From positions 30,710,212 through 30,774,211 of the forward strand of contig CM040746.1 in assembly GCA_022829145.1 (NCBI GenBank): a stretch of 64,000 bases of DNA. Reading direction: 5' to 3'. Both the position numbers and the translations under genes were made by a program. A model generated the notes under the pieces. The model ran no database searches. It was not told the DNA's origin and saw only the letters and a list, made by a program, of their open reading frames with translations. Positions within the stretch are counted from its first letter, which is position 1. Every line of letters starts with the position of its first letter. Of this stretch, positions 24,362-35,205 are shown one piece after another. Source of the stretch: Albula goreensis. Its lineage: Eukaryota; Chordata; Actinopteri; Albuliformes; Albulidae.

Positions 24362-27300
24362 CAAATGATGCATAGCAAGTCATGCATTTAGTAGTGCAAG
24401 TATGAGCAAAGGGCCACAGCGATGCACATTTGGCAGCTTAGTGCATAGATGTTGCAGTCACATGAATGGATATAGCTTTACAGTGTTGCTGAACAGTCCA
24501 TCTTAAGATGTTTCAGTTATCAACATTGAAGACAGACACCGTGATTAAATCTAACAGGATATCCAGTAAGTAATTTGTTTCCCATTTTCACTTTTGCATT
24601 AGGCTATCCTGCAGAGTATAATTCAGTAGCATCCCACACCTCCTCTTCAAAGGTTTAGAAGCCATGTCTCACCAAGAGTGAGCTAAGAACAGATCAGTGG
24701 AGCAATGTCCCTCCTTCTCCAGCCCATAAGCCACCATTTAGTCCATTCTTGATAGTTACCCTCCTCAGGCAGTTGTGAACAAAACCACCACCAGTTAAAA
24801 TACATTTTTTTTCTTGTTACAAGTTACCATGTTCTCTCTATCTTTGCAGTGAGTGCAGGATTGTTATGTATGAAATACAAAACTTCTTTGAAAATCCAAT
24901 AGTCCTTCAGGTGATTAAGGCCACTGGCCACTACTACTTTAAAAAGTTCTGACAGTAAATGGTCTTTAGAAGGTGTGTGTGAAGGGTCTGCTCCTTGAAA
25001 AAATGCTGTATCACCAGGTGATGAGCATATCAAAGTGTTGTAGACAGACAGTGGCCAGGACAGCTGTGCTGTTCCAGGAATGGGGCTGACCTTTTGTTGT
25101 GAGGGGTTAGAGCATCCCGGTATGTTAAACTTCTCTGAGCTACTGCCGATAGACCTACTGCATTGGGACAGGTTTGGGTTAACTCCAGTGTGGTCCCAGT
25201 GAACTGTGGGTAGTATGATCGATGAGGGGCCACCAGGTGGCTCAGGTGAAATGTTTGCATGGGAAGCAGATGTTAGCCCTTTGACTGGGGGATAGACTCC
25301 CAGCTATGTCAGTACCTTGGTGCTTGATGGTCAGAAGAATAACAAATCATGTCCTCCTCAGTTGACAGGGTTAGGTTGCTGCATGAGGCTAAACAATTCA
25401 GGTGGGGAAAAATGGTAGAAATGGAAACAACAACAAAAAAAATGATCAGTGAGTATTAATGAGTAACTTTCTTTTAGGGCGCCAATGCCTCTGCTTTGGA
25501 GAAGGAGATCGGACCGGAACAGTTTCCCGTTAATGAACACTACTTTGGATTGGTCAACGTAAGTGTCACTTAATTCCTATTAAACTAGTGTCTCAGTTGA
25601 TGAACATGCAGTGAAAATACTTGACAGATAGAAGCGTACTTGATTTGTGACCGGATCTCTAATCGTGCCACGTATGAATGATGTATAGATTTAACTGTTG
25701 ATTGATAATTGATGCCTTTCAAGCTCAGCCCTTTTCATTTCACCCCTGCGGTCAATATTCTCTGCTTTTCTTTTGCCATGATTGAAAGTAAAACCCTGAT
25801 GCTGCAGCCACTTCCTGCTCAGTTGAACAGTATTCTTTCCAGTTTTGGTTTTGTGTCAGAAAATATGCTTGTGTCAGCAAATTTCTTTTTATTCTTTCCA
25901 TTTTTTTTTATAAAAGAAGTGAAAAGTTAAAAGGGAAATTCAGCAAAAAAAAAAATGATAGTGTACTCCTCACTGACCAACTGTTTGTTGGACAGCATCC
26001 CACTGCAAAGCTGCACCATGGTTGATACTTTTATTCACTTTAAATTTCTCTTTGACATCAGCCTGAGATGGCACATTCACATTTGGACTGCATTGGTACT
26101 TTTCCCTTTGTTCACTGTGCAAGACCATAAAAAAATGAAACAAAATTCCCAATACAAGCAGAAAAAAGCAAACTATCTAACAGATCATGTAAGTTGGAAT
26201 ATATCCAGATTGTATCACTCATGTATAAATATGCAGTGAATCAGTGTGGCAGGCATCGTTCCTTTTGTGACTCCTGTATTACAAATCCACTTCATGACAG
26301 AACCAGAAAGGAGCAGTTATTTTTTTTTTATTGGTGACAATTTGTTGAGTTCCTCAGGGCATTGTATGAAAAACAAGATATCTTTATGTTTGATGCGAAA
26401 GACGCACGGCCAAAACCGAATTTATTTAAAAATTGCACCTGCCTTTCAACCCTGCTCATGTTTAAGGGTATTGAATGTTTATTTTGATGTACTGAAAAAT
26501 ATAAACCATTATAAACCATTTAAAACCATTAAATTGAATTGAAATTGCAATTCAATTTCCTTTCAATCCTATGCATTGTTTCAGCCACAGTAAAAAATAA
26601 TAAAAAAATCCCTTTTCTTTTCTTTTTGTTTTGGTTTGTTTTGTTTTAAAACTTCATATCCCCTAGTTTGGCAACACCTGCTACTGCAACTCAGTGCTGC
26701 AGGCCCTGTACTTCTGCCGACCATTTCGGGAGAAGGTGCTGGCCTACAAGGTCCAGCCCCGGCGGAAGGAGAGCCTGCTCACCTGCCTGGCTGACCTCTT
26801 CAACAGCATCGCCACGCAGAAGAAGAAGGTGGGAGTCATCCCGCCCAAGAAGTTCATCTCTAGGCTGAGGAAGGAAAATGGTGAGGAGACCTGGGGGGGG
26901 AGAGATCAGATGGCCAGATGTCCTGAGTGTCTTTAGCATTTTTAGCATTCTTTTACCTTTATGTTGTCCGGACTCAGTTGAACAGACTGGTATTTTTGTT
27001 TTGTTAAGTCAAGACTTGAAAACTTGTTTTGTGGTGGTTGCCTTTTCATGAATGGCTTCAGTCCAGAAAAACTAGTAGAACCATGCTGATGTTATTAGCA
27101 TCTAAGTGGGACATTTTGAGGCTTCTTTTGTGAAAAGTGACCCCTTTTCAGTGGTGCTGATGATCCGGGCCTGACTTTATATGGGTAACTCTTAGATACA
27201 TTGCTCTTATTTCCTGTCGTCCTTCTTCGTCTTGCTCCGTCCCCCAGAGCTGTTTGACAACTACATGCAACAGGATGCGCACGAGTTCCTCAACTACCTG

Positions 27301-30300
27301 CTCAACACCATCGCCGACCTGCTGCAGGAGGAGAAGAGCCAGGAGCGGCAGCAGAACGGCAAGCTTGTGCAGAACGGGGAAGGAGGAGGAGGAGGCGGAG
27401 GAGGAGGAGGGGGAGGAGGTGGAGGCAGCGGTGGCGGGAGCACGGCAGAGGGTGAGGAGGCCGAGAAGACTCAGCAGACCTGGGTCCATGAGATCTTCCA
27501 GGGCACGCTGACTAATGAGACGCGCTGCCTCAACTGTGAAGCGGTAAGAAGGGACATGGTGTGGGAGTTGGATGGAGAACTGCAAGCAGATCATATCTGC
27601 CCTTACCATCCTATCAATAACAATATCAATTTGTGCTTTATCCTCCTCCCTCAGGTAAGCAGCAAAGATGAGGACTTCCTGGACCTCTCTGTGGATGTAG
27701 AGCAGAACACCTCCATCACCCACTGTCTCAGGTACAGTCAGGCACCCGTGTGGATCTCATAACTGTTTGCCTCCTGCCTTTGACATAAAATCTAATGCAA
27801 ATCCCTTTCCATATTTTACAGGGGCTTCAGTAACACAGAGACACTATGTAGCGAATATAAGTACTACTGTGAACAGTGTCGGAGTAAGCAGGAAGCTCAG
27901 AAAAGGTGAGGTTGATAGAGGTGGTCTATTGCTGCACAGGATAGCAGTATTTCTATGGAACTCTAGATGCAGGAAAGAATCGATACAATTCATTTATTCA
28001 GGAAAATGACTCCTATTTCTGGTTATTGGCAGGTTTTCAATTTCCACATGTGAAAAATATTTTTTTTGTTTAATGGCTTTGAATTTTCTGCATTTCCTCT
28101 CATGCCAGGGTTAGATCCTAGATACTGTCACTGAGCAGCTATGTTTCTGTAGGAAGTTTTAAATGGCTACTTTCATTCATGTGTGTAGTCAAAATGTGCA
28201 CTTCCTTTGATACAATGAATAGATGGGGAGAAAATGATATTTTTAATACTAAGGCAGCAAGACAATTCAAGAACATGAATCACTTACCACATAAATTACT
28301 GGTGGTGTACCTCTCCCTGTACCCTGCTGTGCTCATACCCTCCCATCTGTGTGTGTGTGCGGCTCTCAGAATGCGGGTGAAGAAGCTGCCCATGATTCTC
28401 GCTCTGCACCTGAAGAGGTTCAAGTACATGGACCAGCTGCATCGCTACACAAAGCTGTCCTACCGCGTGGTCTTCCCCCTGGAGCTGCGGCTCTTCAACA
28501 CCTCCGGCGACGCCACCAACCCTGACCGCATGTACGACCTGGTGGCCGTGGTGGTGCACTGTGGCAGGTATACTGCGCATGCAACGCTGAATGAGATAAG
28601 ATAAGATCGCTCTTATTGTCCACTCAGGTGGAATGTTTTTTTTTATGGTCGGCACCTACGTGGGCACACACAGAAATGTACAGTATTAATGGTTAACCTC
28701 ACAAGCATTCACTGATATGTAAGAGGAGGAGCCAGCCATATTTGTTAAAGGCCATGTGGTAACCAGTGCAATCTGCTGCCCAGCCAGTCAGTCAGTCTTT
28801 TGTGTCTGTGAGGGAGGATGGGTATGAACAATTGATTTGGCTTCTATGTTGGCTGGCAAATGGCAGACAGAACATTTAGTTCCAGACCTGCCTGGACTAT
28901 AAAATGTACCTATGCAGACGTCCAGACAAACAGCCTTAGTGTTTATGCTGATCTTTGGTGGTTCCACGCTGAATAACTGTTTCTTTGTCCCCTTTGTCAC
29001 AGTGGTCCAAATCGTGGCCACTACATCACCATAGTGAAGAGCCATGGCTTCTGGCTTCTGTTCGATGATGACATCGTAGAGGTAAGGCTGTCGGTTTTCG
29101 TATTCTACTTCTACCTCACGCCGATTTCGTATATAAACTTCTTTTCGTCACTTCACTTTTCTGATACTGCAACATGGGTACTGTGCTTGGGGCTTAAACT
29201 GCATTTTATTTCAACAATTTAGTAGAAGTGTGTAATAGTGATGGTACATGGAGAGCAAAGGACTGTGCTTTACACCTGTGCTGTACACTTGTAGTGTTAC
29301 TTTAAAAAAGATTTCCGATTCAGTGCTGCAGAGTAATTTCCATGGAATTCAATTTAAACTGTGAATGAAATACCTTTTTGGTGTTCATGAATAATGTATA
29401 GTTTTTTTATATCTTTTCTGATTAAGGGATTAGCACAGAGATGATTTTGAATTTTGTAGTTTCTAGTGTGGCAGAGGTAGCAGGGGGAGAGTCTGGGGGA
29501 GGGGTGATCAGCTCCATGGAAGAGGAGCTCTGTGTGGGTTGAGGTTCAGCAGTACAAGACACATGTGGTCTGGCCCATCACTCAGCTGCAAGGAAAACTT
29601 CTCCACCTCTGGGACTTCCAGCCAACTGTGACATTTGTTGCCTGGCACTGGTTATTTCCATCTAACCACACTACTGGGTGTTTGTATTGAGCCACACTCG
29701 AGAGTTTGCATATTTTCATTAAGTATGTGTGCTTTAGTGGTGCTCAGCTCCAAGTAGAATACCGCTAGAAATGGTATATAGATCAACTGGGATCCACAAA
29801 AACATTAATCTGTATACCAGAGCAATTCTTGCATGTTGTTTGCTTTAACTGTAGCTATTTAGTTTGAAACAACAGTAGAGAAATTTGCCATAAACATAAT
29901 GGTAGGATAATGCGGTTCTAGTCCATTAAGTATAAGGTATTCATTATTAATTAGTGTTGCAGTGATACTGCGTCTTTGTGATGTCTGGGTAACTGAGCAC
30001 TCAGGCCAGTTTGTTTTAGCTTCCTCTAGCTGGAAAAGATTGTAAAAAATTGGAAAATGCTTTAAGCCGCTACCAGGGAAAATTAGTTGGCTGCTATTAT
30101 GTCACTTTTGGTACAAATAATGAAGGGAAAATAGCCCAAATTGACTTCCTTTTAAACACTTTCCTTAAGTTGGAGCTGGGGGGCACATTCGGTGAAGTGA
30201 GGGTCTGCTTTTCCCACTATGGAAAATATTCCCAGCCTGATGTTTGGCTGCGGAATGGGCTGTGGGCCACCGGTGGGAAATGCTGGCTGACATGTGAAGT

Positions 30301-30558
30301 TTCCACTCCTCTGGAATACTCATCCAGCCGCTTTGTGTGGATTCCTGAGGCTTCTCTGTCTTCAGCCCATGGATTATATGAGCTGCCAGGCTGATCGGCC
30401 CCGCTACACTGCTGCAGAAACACTAACCCCACCCCACACCTTTTGTCTTTCTGCAGAAAATCGATGCCCAGGCAATCGAGGAGTTCTACGGCTTGACGTC
30501 GGATATCTCCAAGAACTCCGAGTCAGGGTACATCCTCTTCTACCAGTCTAGAGACTGA
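20581..30558 (+). CDS. usp12: Ubiquitin carboxyl-terminal hydrolase 12
   Basis: Cysteine deubiquitinase; in the family it is nearly inactive alone and is activated by the WD-repeat partners UAF1 (WDR48) and WDR20. Nine exons join in phase to 392 codons (human USP12 has 370): 20581-20628, 25478-25558, 26667-26880, 27248-27543, 27655-27731, 27822-27905, 28370-28567, 29003-29081, 30457-30558. Catalytic Cys48 is in GNTCYCNS, His339 in GPNRGHY, and the Asp cluster follows in LFDDDIVE. Zinc knuckles CLNC (208, 211) and CEQC (255, 258) are intact. The N-terminus MEILMTV, YKYYC and YMDQLHR identify USP12 rather than USP46, although MTVRK and GFWLLF are USP46-like. The extra length is a glycine tract at residues 160-178. 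No frame break was seen. It is divergent from rasl11a and convergent with arhgap6. Confidence 0.96.
20766..21240. repeat. Cluster of GCTAGC / TAGCTA palindromes
   Basis: Repeated variants such as GAGCTAGCTAACG, TTAGCTAGCTAGCAAGC, GGCTAGCTAAA and CCAGCTAGCTATAG lie within the first 600 bases of usp12 intron 1. They form no tandem array but are far denser than elsewhere in the window. Confidence 0.55.
24279..24361. repeat. Inverted poly-T (22) and poly-A (29) pair
   Basis: A 22-base T run and a 29-base A run separated by 32 bases in usp12 intron 1; in the transcript they could pair as a hairpin. Confidence 0.85.
25478..25558 (+). CDS. usp12: usp12 exon 2
   Basis: 81 bases; acceptor CTTTTAG, donor AAC|GTAAGT. 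Encodes [15 protein letters not shown] and then HYFGLVN. Confidence 0.95.
26667..26880 (+). CDS. usp12: usp12 exon 3 (catalytic Cys box)
   Basis: 214 bases; acceptor CCCCTAG, donor AAT G|GTGAGG. Begins [17 protein letters not shown] with the nucleophile Cys48, and ends [13 protein letters not shown]. Confidence 0.96.
27248..27543 (+). CDS. usp12: usp12 exon 4 (glycine-tract insertion)
   Basis: 296 bases; acceptor CCCCCAG, donor GCG|GTAAGA. Encodes [17 protein letters not shown], a charged linker, 15 Gly, Ser, 3 Gly, then the [13 protein letters not shown] segment and the first zinc knuckle. The glycines are mostly GGA codons (27382-27426), so the tract is a microsatellite in coding sequence. 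Human USP12 has a short Asn-rich linker here instead. Confidence 0.94.
27382..27438 (+). repeat. usp12: (GGA)n coding repeat, poly-Gly
   Basis: GGA/GGC/GGG/GGT codons coding for an uninterrupted 15-Gly run and a following SGGGS, between the QQD box and the zinc knuckle of usp12. Confidence 0.9.
27655..27731 (+). CDS. usp12: usp12 exon 5
   Basis: 77 bases; acceptor CTCCCTCAG, donor CTC AG|GTACAG. Encodes [17 protein letters not shown] and NTSITHCL. The exon itself starts GTAAGC, a 5'-splice-site-like sequence. The preceding intron (27544-27654) is 111 bases, has no stop in frame, and would add 37 residues if retained. Confidence 0.94.
27822..27905 (+). CDS. usp12: usp12 exon 6
   Basis: 84 bases; acceptor TTTACAG, donor AAA AG|GTGAGG. 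Encodes [19 protein letters not shown], the second zinc knuckle. Confidence 0.95.
28370..28567 (+). CDS. usp12: usp12 exon 7
   Basis: 198 bases; acceptor CTCTCAG after a short TG run, donor GGC AG|GTATAC. Encodes [19 protein letters not shown] and continues through LVAVVVHCG. Confidence 0.95.
29003..29081 (+). CDS. usp12: usp12 exon 8 (catalytic His)
   Basis: 79 bases; acceptor GTCACAG, donor GAG|GTAAGG. Encodes [17 protein letters not shown] and LLFDDDIVE, with His339 and the acidic triad partner. Confidence 0.95.
30457..30558 (+). CDS. usp12: usp12 exon 9 (terminal)
   Basis: 102 bases; acceptor TTTCTGCAG. Encodes [18 protein letters not shown] and ends [11 protein letters not shown] at 30556-30558. 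Confidence 0.95.
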   Translation, partial: KIDAQAIEEFYGLTSDISKNSESGYILFYQSRD

Positions 30559-30810
30559 CGGGAGTCGGGACGAAGGAATGGTACTGTAACTTTGTGAGGG
30601 GGCGGGATTTGGGCTGTGCAGATCCCACCCCCCTCATCCCACGCCATGGAGCATTGCACTGGAGCCTCTACAGATCCTCAGACAGGAGCAAAGCAATGGC
30701 CAGCCCTGAATATGGCAACCTCCTCATCATAAGCTGTCATCCAAGGTTGTCTCATTCGGTTGTCTAAAGATTTACAGCACTGTTCCAGCTCTTGTTTAAG
30801 GTGTAAAAAA

Positions 30811-30828
30811 AATAAATAAGTAAATAAA
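30811..30828 (+). terminator. usp12: Candidate proximal usp12 polyadenylation signals
   Basis: Two AATAAA hexamers (30811-30816 and 30823-30828), about 255 bases after the stop. Confidence 0.5.
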
Positions 30829-31452
30829 AAATCTAACACAGCAACACAGACATGGTAGTGGGGAGGAATGTGAACTGCCCAGGAAGCTTGGTGGCATTAA
30901 AGTGAATTGATCTGTAGTGTTCGGTTGAAGCTGGTGTTGAAGTGCAGTGTTTTGTGGCAAATCAGGGTCTAACACAGAGGCTGTGTCTCCATATTGTTGG
31001 GTGTGATGCAATGCAGGAAACCAGGCATTCTCCATTCAACCCGGCAGACTCCTGTCTGTAATGTCCTGTGGATATTGTCTCTTTCAAACAAGGGAAGGGG
31101 GGGTGGAAACACAAAACTACACTATGAATGGCTACCAACCAGATATTTATGTTTTGTGTGTCTTGTGTGCAAAGTTTCTCATTTGTCGTCATCACTATGT
31201 TATATTGCATTACAGAATAGGCGCTTCCCCTTGCAGCACTGTAACTCTGCGGCAAAATTCAGGATCTTCAAGGTTCATTTACTTTTGGGCGCACAAGTTA
31301 CCAGACATATAATTATAGTATATATAAGCACAGAAAAAGGTATACACTCTGTCATGGTTGAAATACATTTGTGATCAATAGAGCCAGCCAGAATGGAATG
31401 TGTGTATCTTTAAGGACGTTAGGTTCATGTAGGGTCAGTGTTACGTGAATGT

Positions 31453-31478
31453 AAAAAAAAAAAAAAAAAAAAAAAAAA
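31453..31478 (+). repeat. A26 homopolymer
   Basis: Uninterrupted A run in the presumed usp12 3' UTR. Confidence 0.9.
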
Positions 31479-32012
31479 CTTCTTTGAGTCGGGGTGAGTG
31501 AATGTCTGGTTGTTCTGTCCATACCCTGGAGATCTTCTTTTCAGTCTTGTAACCATACAGTAGCATTTATATGATCAGTAGGACAACTTGGCTTCAAGGA
31601 GCTCTAGTACCCAAATGCACATACAAAATGATGTGTATCCATATTGATGTACACAATAGCATTCTCACGTTTAACAATGGGTGCTGCAAAGTTATTGTTT
31701 TTTAGACTAAACTACAATTGATAGTAATTAATAGTCTGAATTAATTGGTTTGAATTTAACACAACAAATTTAAACTTGTCCTAGCTTTGTTTCAGACATG
31801 ACCTTAAACAGCCCCGCCCGGTCATTAATGATTGAACTACTCGGCAACTACCTTGTACATGACTGCTCTTGGTTTGTTCTTTGTGCACTCTTTTCCTTTT
31901 AATTCAGTAGCTACTTAACCAGTTCCTGCTAGCGCGCTGAGTGCAGTCATCCTGGGCAGCAGCGTGTGCAGTCCATCTGAAGAGCTCTCTGAAGGGTTCT
32001 GAATTTCTGCTA

Positions 32013-32047
32013 CTTTTTTTTTTTTGTTTTTTTGTTTTTTTTTTTTT
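32013..32047 (+). repeat. T-rich homopolymer tract
   Basis: T runs interrupted by two single G bases, followed at once by an A-rich stretch. Confidence 0.85.
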
Positions 32048-32925
32048 AAAGAAAAAAAAGGCATGAGCATAGTCGGACACAGTGCACACTCACACCACAT
32101 AACTCATAAGCTTGTTACAGTGTATTTTCAGTGTACCGCTTTAAAGCTGGCTGACAAGTGAAATGAAGTGTTAAAGCTAAGAACATATATACATCACAGT
32201 TGTGCTTATGAACCAGCTTTTCTTTCGGGGCAAGGGGTGGATTTACATCTGAGCTGCTGTGGATTCTCTGTTTCTTGGAAAAAATACAAATCTTTAAACC
32301 TAATTTACCTCCAAACCAAGAGCTAACTGGAAAAGCTGCATAGGACGAAAGGAAGAGGTGCGCGGTGTTAAACCCTGGGTGTTAATTTTATTAAATGATA
32401 CATATAGCTGTTCTTTTTATTTTCTTAAATGGGTTGGTAATAATGATAATTAGATTATTATTATTATTCCTAGTCTGCCAGTCATATGTATGCCACCAAA
32501 GTACTGGTTTATTAAGAGAGGAAGGTTGTACAGATGCTAAGTAACATTTGTAAATGTAAAGATATTATTTGGGGCTTTTGCTTGCTTAGAATAACCAGAG
32601 ATGTGCACACAATATGGACCATTACATTTGTGAGTCATGGAATGTCAAATTGTTCGCCTGCAGTGCTGTAATAGAAAGAAAAGTTGATGCACAGTGAAAC
32701 CATGAGCAAATCCATGTTTATTTCATTTTTTTCTTCCCTCTCAAAACCTTGTAAGATGGTTATATTATTGATTGCATAAAGTAAAAAGTGCACTTTTTGA
32801 TAAGACTTATTAATTGTAAAACAGCTGAAAATTCTCTATGTGAAGGAGAGAGGGGGGTAGGTGGGGGTCATGGGTTGCAGTTTGATGTGATGGTTGAGAA
32901 TGTGAATGGATCCTAGCCTGTATCC

Positions 32926-32931
32926 AATAAA
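32926..32931 (+). terminator. usp12: Candidate distal usp12 polyadenylation signal
   Basis: AATAAA about 2.4 kb after the stop; would fit a long 3' UTR, as known for mammalian USP12. Confidence 0.4.
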
Positions 32932-32950
32932 TAAGAACAACTATAGATAA

Positions 32951-34089
32951 AGAATGACTGTATTTTCCTTTTTCCTGTGTATCATTTTTAACCTCTCAAA
33001 TCACAGTGTGTTATGTTGATAAAACTTGTGACAGCATATCAGAGCTAAGACATTGTAGGTTGTTAAAAGGTTTCTAAAATCAAACACAACTGATTTCATA
33101 TATAAGAAAATTACTGTTAACACATTCCTTTGTATTTGTCATAAATAGAATTATCCATTATTCTCATGCATCTTATATGTGGTAGCTGGGCAAAATCCAG
33201 GCAAAGCAAGCCATTAATATTAAAATAGTACCCGTTTCCCTGTAAATTAACATGGAAAATGTGAGTAAAGATAAGCCAGTGAACAAGACTTGCACATTTA
33301 ATGTATGTGTCCCTGCTTGTGAGCTACAAACACTGTTTGAAAAAAGCAGAGGTCTCAAAGCCTGTGGGTTTGTTGTGCTCAGTTGCTCCAGCTCTTTCCA
33401 GCCTCATAACGTCATTCATGGCCTTTCAACTCTGGCAGTTCCAACCGTTGGGTCATTAACCTGGAATGCGCTAAAACAACAAACACTCCCCTCCTCCCAG
33501 AGTGGTCATCTGAACTGGACAGGGACATTGTCCTGATGCCCTGCAGGAAAGTCGAGACCAGCCCACTGACCTCTGTGTCTGTGATCCTTAAGTTGGCTGC
33601 TTAAAAAGCCAGCAGTATTTGTTTACGGTGTAGCTCCCCTTTTGATCCCCTTGTTTTCTAGATATGGAAAGGGAGTCCCATAGAGAATTGTATCGAGTTT
33701 TGTTACTGCTGCAGTTCCTCTAGCCACTGTTGACAGTTCCATCCATTCAGGCTGTATGAGAGTCAGGGAAGCAGTGCAAAACCACCCACATACAGGGAAT
33801 CTACTCTACTCACCATCAACACTGCAAATTTTGTCTAAAAAATAAATCCTTTCAAGTGAATGCTAGTAAAAATTTTGCTTACTCATTAGGCATGCTATCA
33901 GGAATTCTCTAGTTATCTTCATATTCCCAAATATGTTGAATGCACACCCATTGTTGGGTACTGAAACGTGGAAATGTGGTATATGTCTCCCTCTTGAGGA
34001 CCACTGTATCACAACAATGCAAATATGAATACCTGCTTACACTTACGTGACTACACAAAAACAGTACCACACCATTTTGTTAAAAACAT
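32951..34089. other. Intergenic interval between convergent genes
   Basis: No coding exon recognised. This is the tail-to-tail gap between usp12 and the arhgap6-like gene; 3' UTRs from either side may extend into it. Confidence 0.45.
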
Positions 34090-34870
34090 TTTATTTCCTT
34101 AGCTTCCCATTCTGTAGCTACTCTTCAAGAAAAAAAAAAAAACAGATGCACAGTATAAAATTCATTTCTCTTGCATCTAGTCAAGTTAGAACCAACACAA
34201 TTAAGTTGAGCTTTGAGAGTAATTTAAAGAAGACGTGGTGGCGTCTAGAAGCTGCCTTCACAGTGGATTAAGAATGGCAGGTTAGACTGGTATTTAAAAA
34301 AAAGGAAGAGATTCTTTCTCTTACTAACCTCCACAAACTCCACTTTATCCTTTTTGCAATTCTGTTTTATTTTGTGTTATGAGTAATGAATGCTTTTCTT
34401 ACTTCTTAACAAAAACTTATCAGTATCCTGTACCTGTGCTTCAACCACAGCATGCAGAGCTCAGTTTGCCAGAGCATGGCCCTCAGGACTCCCACTGAAA
34501 CCAATCATGATATGATCAACAAGTCTTTTACAAGAGCACTTGGGTATTAGCTGGCACTACAGGAAACAACATAAAAACAGCAAGCAACAGGAACAAGCGC
34601 TGGTCTATTATTAAAAGAGCAAAGTCCCACTGTGACCCCCAATTTCATGAGTATTTGTTTTAGCAACTGTCTGTTTTATGTTTGTGTATGCGTGTACATG
34701 CATGTGTGTGTGCATGTGTGTTATGTGTGCATTTGTGTGTGAAGGCTTATATGTATTTGTATATGCATGTGTGTTTGTGTTTGTTTATTTGTGCCCATGA
34801 ATTTGGGGGAGGGGTTGGCAGGTTTGGGATACAGTCCAAAAGTGTCTCTCGGGCACTTCCACATGGTAAG
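34090..34870 (-). other. arhgap6: arhgap6-like 3' UTR (presumed)
   Basis: Non-coding DNA after the stop codon. It holds a TG-rich tract at 34664-34792 and minus-strand AATAAA signals at 34784-34789 and 34090-34095. The boundary is a guess from the distal signal. Confidence 0.4.
34664..34792. repeat. Degenerate (TG)n tract
   Basis: TGTGTG-rich, imperfect low-complexity sequence in the presumed 3' UTR. Confidence 0.75.
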
Positions 34871-35205
34871 TCATACAATGGTTTCTGAGCCGGTGACTGT
34901 TCCAGTGAAAAAGTCCCAGAAGTTTGAGGGCTGAGGTTTGCCCTCCTCAGTGCTGCTCTGTCTCACCCAAATACTGCTCTCTGCAGAGCTCTGAGTCTGT
35001 GCTGCACTGGGCTCCACTATCAGGCCGAAATGGTTGGCCCCACCATCGTGAGTGTTACCCCCCTCAGGTGTGGACCTGTCCTGGGGTTCACACTCCTTGC
35101 ACTGAGCCTGTGTGGGGGTGGGCTGGACCAGGCTCAGCAGGTTGTGGTGGGAGTGGAAATGCCTCATCTGGCCCATGGACTTCCCCGTCCCATCCTCAGA
35201 GGAAC
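34871..35205 (-). CDS. arhgap6: arhgap6-like exon K (terminal, PDZ ligand)
   Basis: 335 bases from acceptor GTCCAG to TGA at 34871-34873. Low-complexity tail ending [17 protein letters not shown]. The last four residues ETIV fit the class I PDZ-binding pattern (T at -2, V at 0). Confidence 0.85.

Larger units (their letters stand above)
20629..25477 (+). other. usp12: usp12 intron 1
   Basis: 4.8-kb first intron. It holds a cluster of AGCTAGCT-type palindromes near its start (20766-21240) and a T22/A29 inverted homopolymer pair (24279-24361). No nested gene recognised. Confidence 0.8.
30559..32950 (+). other. usp12: usp12 3' UTR (presumed)
   Basis: Non-coding DNA after the usp12 stop. It contains early AATAAA signals at 30811-30828, an A26 tract at 31453-31478, a T-rich tract at 32013-32047, and a later AATAAA at 32926-32931. 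The extent is inferred; either signal group may be used. Confidence 0.5.

Noticed and set aside
27148..27723. 191-codon minus-strand reading frame
   Set aside because: Antisense of usp12 exons 4-5; its length comes from the GGA repeat and low stop density.
28590..28625. GATAAGATAAGATC-type sequence in usp12 intron 7
   Set aside because: May be a fragment of a dispersed repeat but too short to assign.
33252..33536. 94-codon plus-strand frame between usp12 and arhgap6
   Set aside because: Faint resemblance to the end of LINE reverse-transcriptase genes only; no flanking support.
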